Assembly (NCBI GenBank): GCA_964387775.1
Contig: CAYLZO010000268.1
Location: 1 to 6,534 of the forward strand
Direction of reading: 5' to 3'
Length of the DNA: 6,534 nt
DNA from: CAYLZO01 sp964387775
Lineage (GTDB): Bacteria > Chloroflexota > Anaerolineae > JAAYZQ01
The notes beneath the pieces were generated by a model that was not told the DNA's origin, did not search any database, and was given only the letters and a program-made list of their open reading frames with translations. Shown here one piece after another: positions 5,538 through 6,534 of the stretch (within the stretch, counting starts at the first letter, position 1; every line of letters starts with the position of its first letter). Both the position numbers and the translations under genes were made by a program.

Positions 5538-6187
5538 GGCATCCCCACTGGGAACGGGTGCCACCGGTGCTGCGGGAGGTGATGGTCGAGGTCGGGCGGC
5601 AGCCCTTTGCCCGGCGCTTTTACCTGGCCGGCGGCACGGCCGTAGCCCTCCAGTTGGGCCACCGGGTGTCGGTGGACCTGGGTTTCTTTTCGGCCGACGA
5701 CGAGCTGCCGGACGACAGCCGCCGGGAGATCGTCGCCGTCCTGCGAGGGCGTTTCCCCCTGGACGTGATCGGGGACAAGGCCGGCAACCTGCACCTGGAC
5801 ATCCGGGGCAGCGTCGTCGGCTTTATGGGCTACGGCTCCCCCCTGCTGGAACCGGTGGTCATGGTCGAAGGCGTGGCCCTGGCCGACCTCGTGGATATTG
5901 GGTTGATGAAGATGGACGCCATCGCCAGCCGGGGGGCCAGGAAGGACTTTACCGACCTGTACTTCATCGGCCGGCGTATTCCCCTGGTGGAGATAGTGGA
6001 GCGCGGGGCGGAAAAATATCCCCTCTACCGCGATTTTGGCATGAGGGTCCTGGCTGCGCTGGTTGATTTTACCGTCGCCGACCAGCAGGCAGCCATCGAG
6101 ACCTTCCCCCCAGTGTCCTGGAAGCTGATCAAGCAGTTCTTTGTCACCCAGGTCCGGCACATCGGCTACAGGTGGTTCGAAGTCTGA
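5525..6187 (+). CDS. AbiEii/AbiGii-type nucleotidyltransferase, putative toxin with altered metal site
   Basis: The 220-residue protein belongs to the polymerase-beta-like nucleotidyltransferases of the AbiEii toxin family (PF08843), which in studied cases transfer nucleotides to RNA or proteins and block translation or growth during phage infection. FYLAGGTAVALQLGHRVSVDL (residues 32-52) carries the GGT (36-38), HR (46-47) and first aspartate (D51) of the active site. The second aspartate of the usual DLDFF is glycine here (G53, codon GGT at 5681-5683). The C-terminal motif is present: DIGLMKMDAIASRGARKDFTDL with K129, K140-D141 and D144. The ATG at 5525 is preceded by a perfect AGGAGG (5514-5519) with 5-base spacing. 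An upstream in-frame start at 5477 is unlikely because it lacks this. It is translationally coupled to its partner. The altered residue leaves open whether it is catalytically active. Confidence 0.88.
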   Translation: MAILRHPHWERVPPVLREVMVEVGRQPFARRFYLAGGTAVALQLGHRVSVDLGFFSADDELPDDSRREIVAVLRGRFPLDVIGDKAGNLHLDIRGSVVGFMGYGSPLLEPVVMVEGVALADLVDIGLMKMDAIASRGARKDFTDLYFIGRRIPLVEIVERGAEKYPLYRDFGMRVLAALVDFTVADQQAAIETFPPVSWKLIKQFFVTQVRHIGYRWFEV

Positions 6188-6213
6188 GCGGCTTGTGAAA
6201 TGGGATTTGCCAA

Positions 6214-6534
6214 TTGAGAATTGCCATCGTCGGTCCGTTCGCGTTTAGACCCAAGGGCACGGTGAGCGCCCGCGCCTTTTTCATGGCCCGCGCCCTGGTG
6301 GAACGCGGCCACACTGTCACAATCCTCATGCCGCCCTACGACCACCTGGCCGATTCGGGCCGGGCCTGGGAGCAGGATGGCGTGCGCCTGGAGAACATGG
6401 TCCTGCGCCGCGACGACGCCTGGCACAAGCTGGTCGTGCCGCCCCGCATGGCCCACCGGGCAGTGCAAAACCTCGACCCCGACGTGGTCCACGTGTTCAA
6501 GCCCATCGGCTATAGCGGGCTGGCGGGCGCCTGG
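6214..6534 (+). CDS. Glycosyltransferase, GT4-like (GT-B fold), N-terminal part
   Basis: Open from 6214 to the window end, the frame gives 107 residues of a group 1 glycosyltransferase N-terminal domain. RIAIVGPFAFRPKGTVSARAFF begins with the first Rossmann strand and its glycine-rich acceptor-side loop. ARALVERGHTVTILMPP (about 26-42) and LDPDVVHVFKP (about 88-98) are the usual GT-B strands that follow. The predicted role is sugar transfer from a nucleotide-sugar to a lipid, polysaccharide or small-molecule acceptor at the inner membrane face. The start is uncertain: an in-frame stop at 6196-6198 limits it to TTG 6214 or a nearby ATT, and only a weak GGGAT (6202-6206) precedes TTG. No promoter is seen in the 26 bases after the preceding stop, so read-through from that gene is possible. 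Confidence 0.82.
   Translation, partial: MRIAIVGPFAFRPKGTVSARAFFMARALVERGHTVTILMPPYDHLADSGRAWEQDGVRLENMVLRRDDAWHKLVVPPRMAHRAVQNLDPDVVHVFKPIGYSGLAGAW

Noticed and set aside
6200..6217. Five-codon mini-ORF (MGFAN) whose TGA overlaps the TTG of the glycosyltransferase as TTGA.
   Set aside because: It has no ribosome binding site, and the overlap is expected by chance at this size. It is noted only because the S-ATPase junction has the same form.
6211..6223. CAATT-GAG-AATTG inverted repeat over the glycosyltransferase start.
   Set aside because: Five A/T-rich pairs are too weak to call as a structure or operator.

Overview
The window is GC-rich and densely coded, with little intergenic space. 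It uses GTG and TTG starts freely and carries an Uma2-type nuclease gene, an AbiEii-type toxin pair, a fused two-domain ECF ATPase and the tail of a non-intron-like reverse transcriptase. This mix suggests a chromosome segment from Chloroflexota (Anaerolineae-like). That placement rests on recalled resemblance of the protein families, not on a search.

Layout, left to right. Bases 1-402 (+) are the C-terminal part of a reverse transcriptase, starting just before its FVDD catalytic motif. A complete short-chain dehydrogenase (442-1233, +) follows. Next is a monocistronic Uma2-family endonuclease (1298-1906, +) with its own extended -10 promoter overlapping the dehydrogenase stop codon and a clear intrinsic terminator. 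Converging on it, on the minus strand, is a three-gene ECF vitamin-type transporter operon read from about 5130 down to 1954: S component (4577-5095), fused double ATPase (2748-4580), then T component (1954-2751). The genes are joined by 4-base TTGA and GTGA stop/start overlaps. Divergent from this operon, a short shared promoter region drives a putative two-gene abortive-infection or toxin-antitoxin unit: a 98-residue DUF6922-like partner (5241-5537) and an AbiEii-type nucleotidyltransferase (5525-6187), overlapping by 13 bases. The window ends inside a GT4-like glycosyltransferase (from about 6214).

The ECF genes should together form one importer. The S component binds an unidentified small molecule, EcfT couples through two Ala-Arg-Gly helices, and the double ATPase powers transport. 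The leader before the S gene is only about 35 nt, so no riboswitch reveals the substrate.

The most interesting points are three. (1) A 98-bp G/C-tract palindromic element lies inside the ATPase gene; it is read through in frame and forms the linker between the two nucleotide-binding domains. (2) All the non-consensus motifs of that ATPase fall on one of its two composite ATP sites. (3) The AbiEii-type protein has a D-to-G change at one of the two metal-binding aspartates. I do not see a clearly new multi-gene system. The reverse transcriptase is the one part whose context (upstream, outside the window) could hide one.
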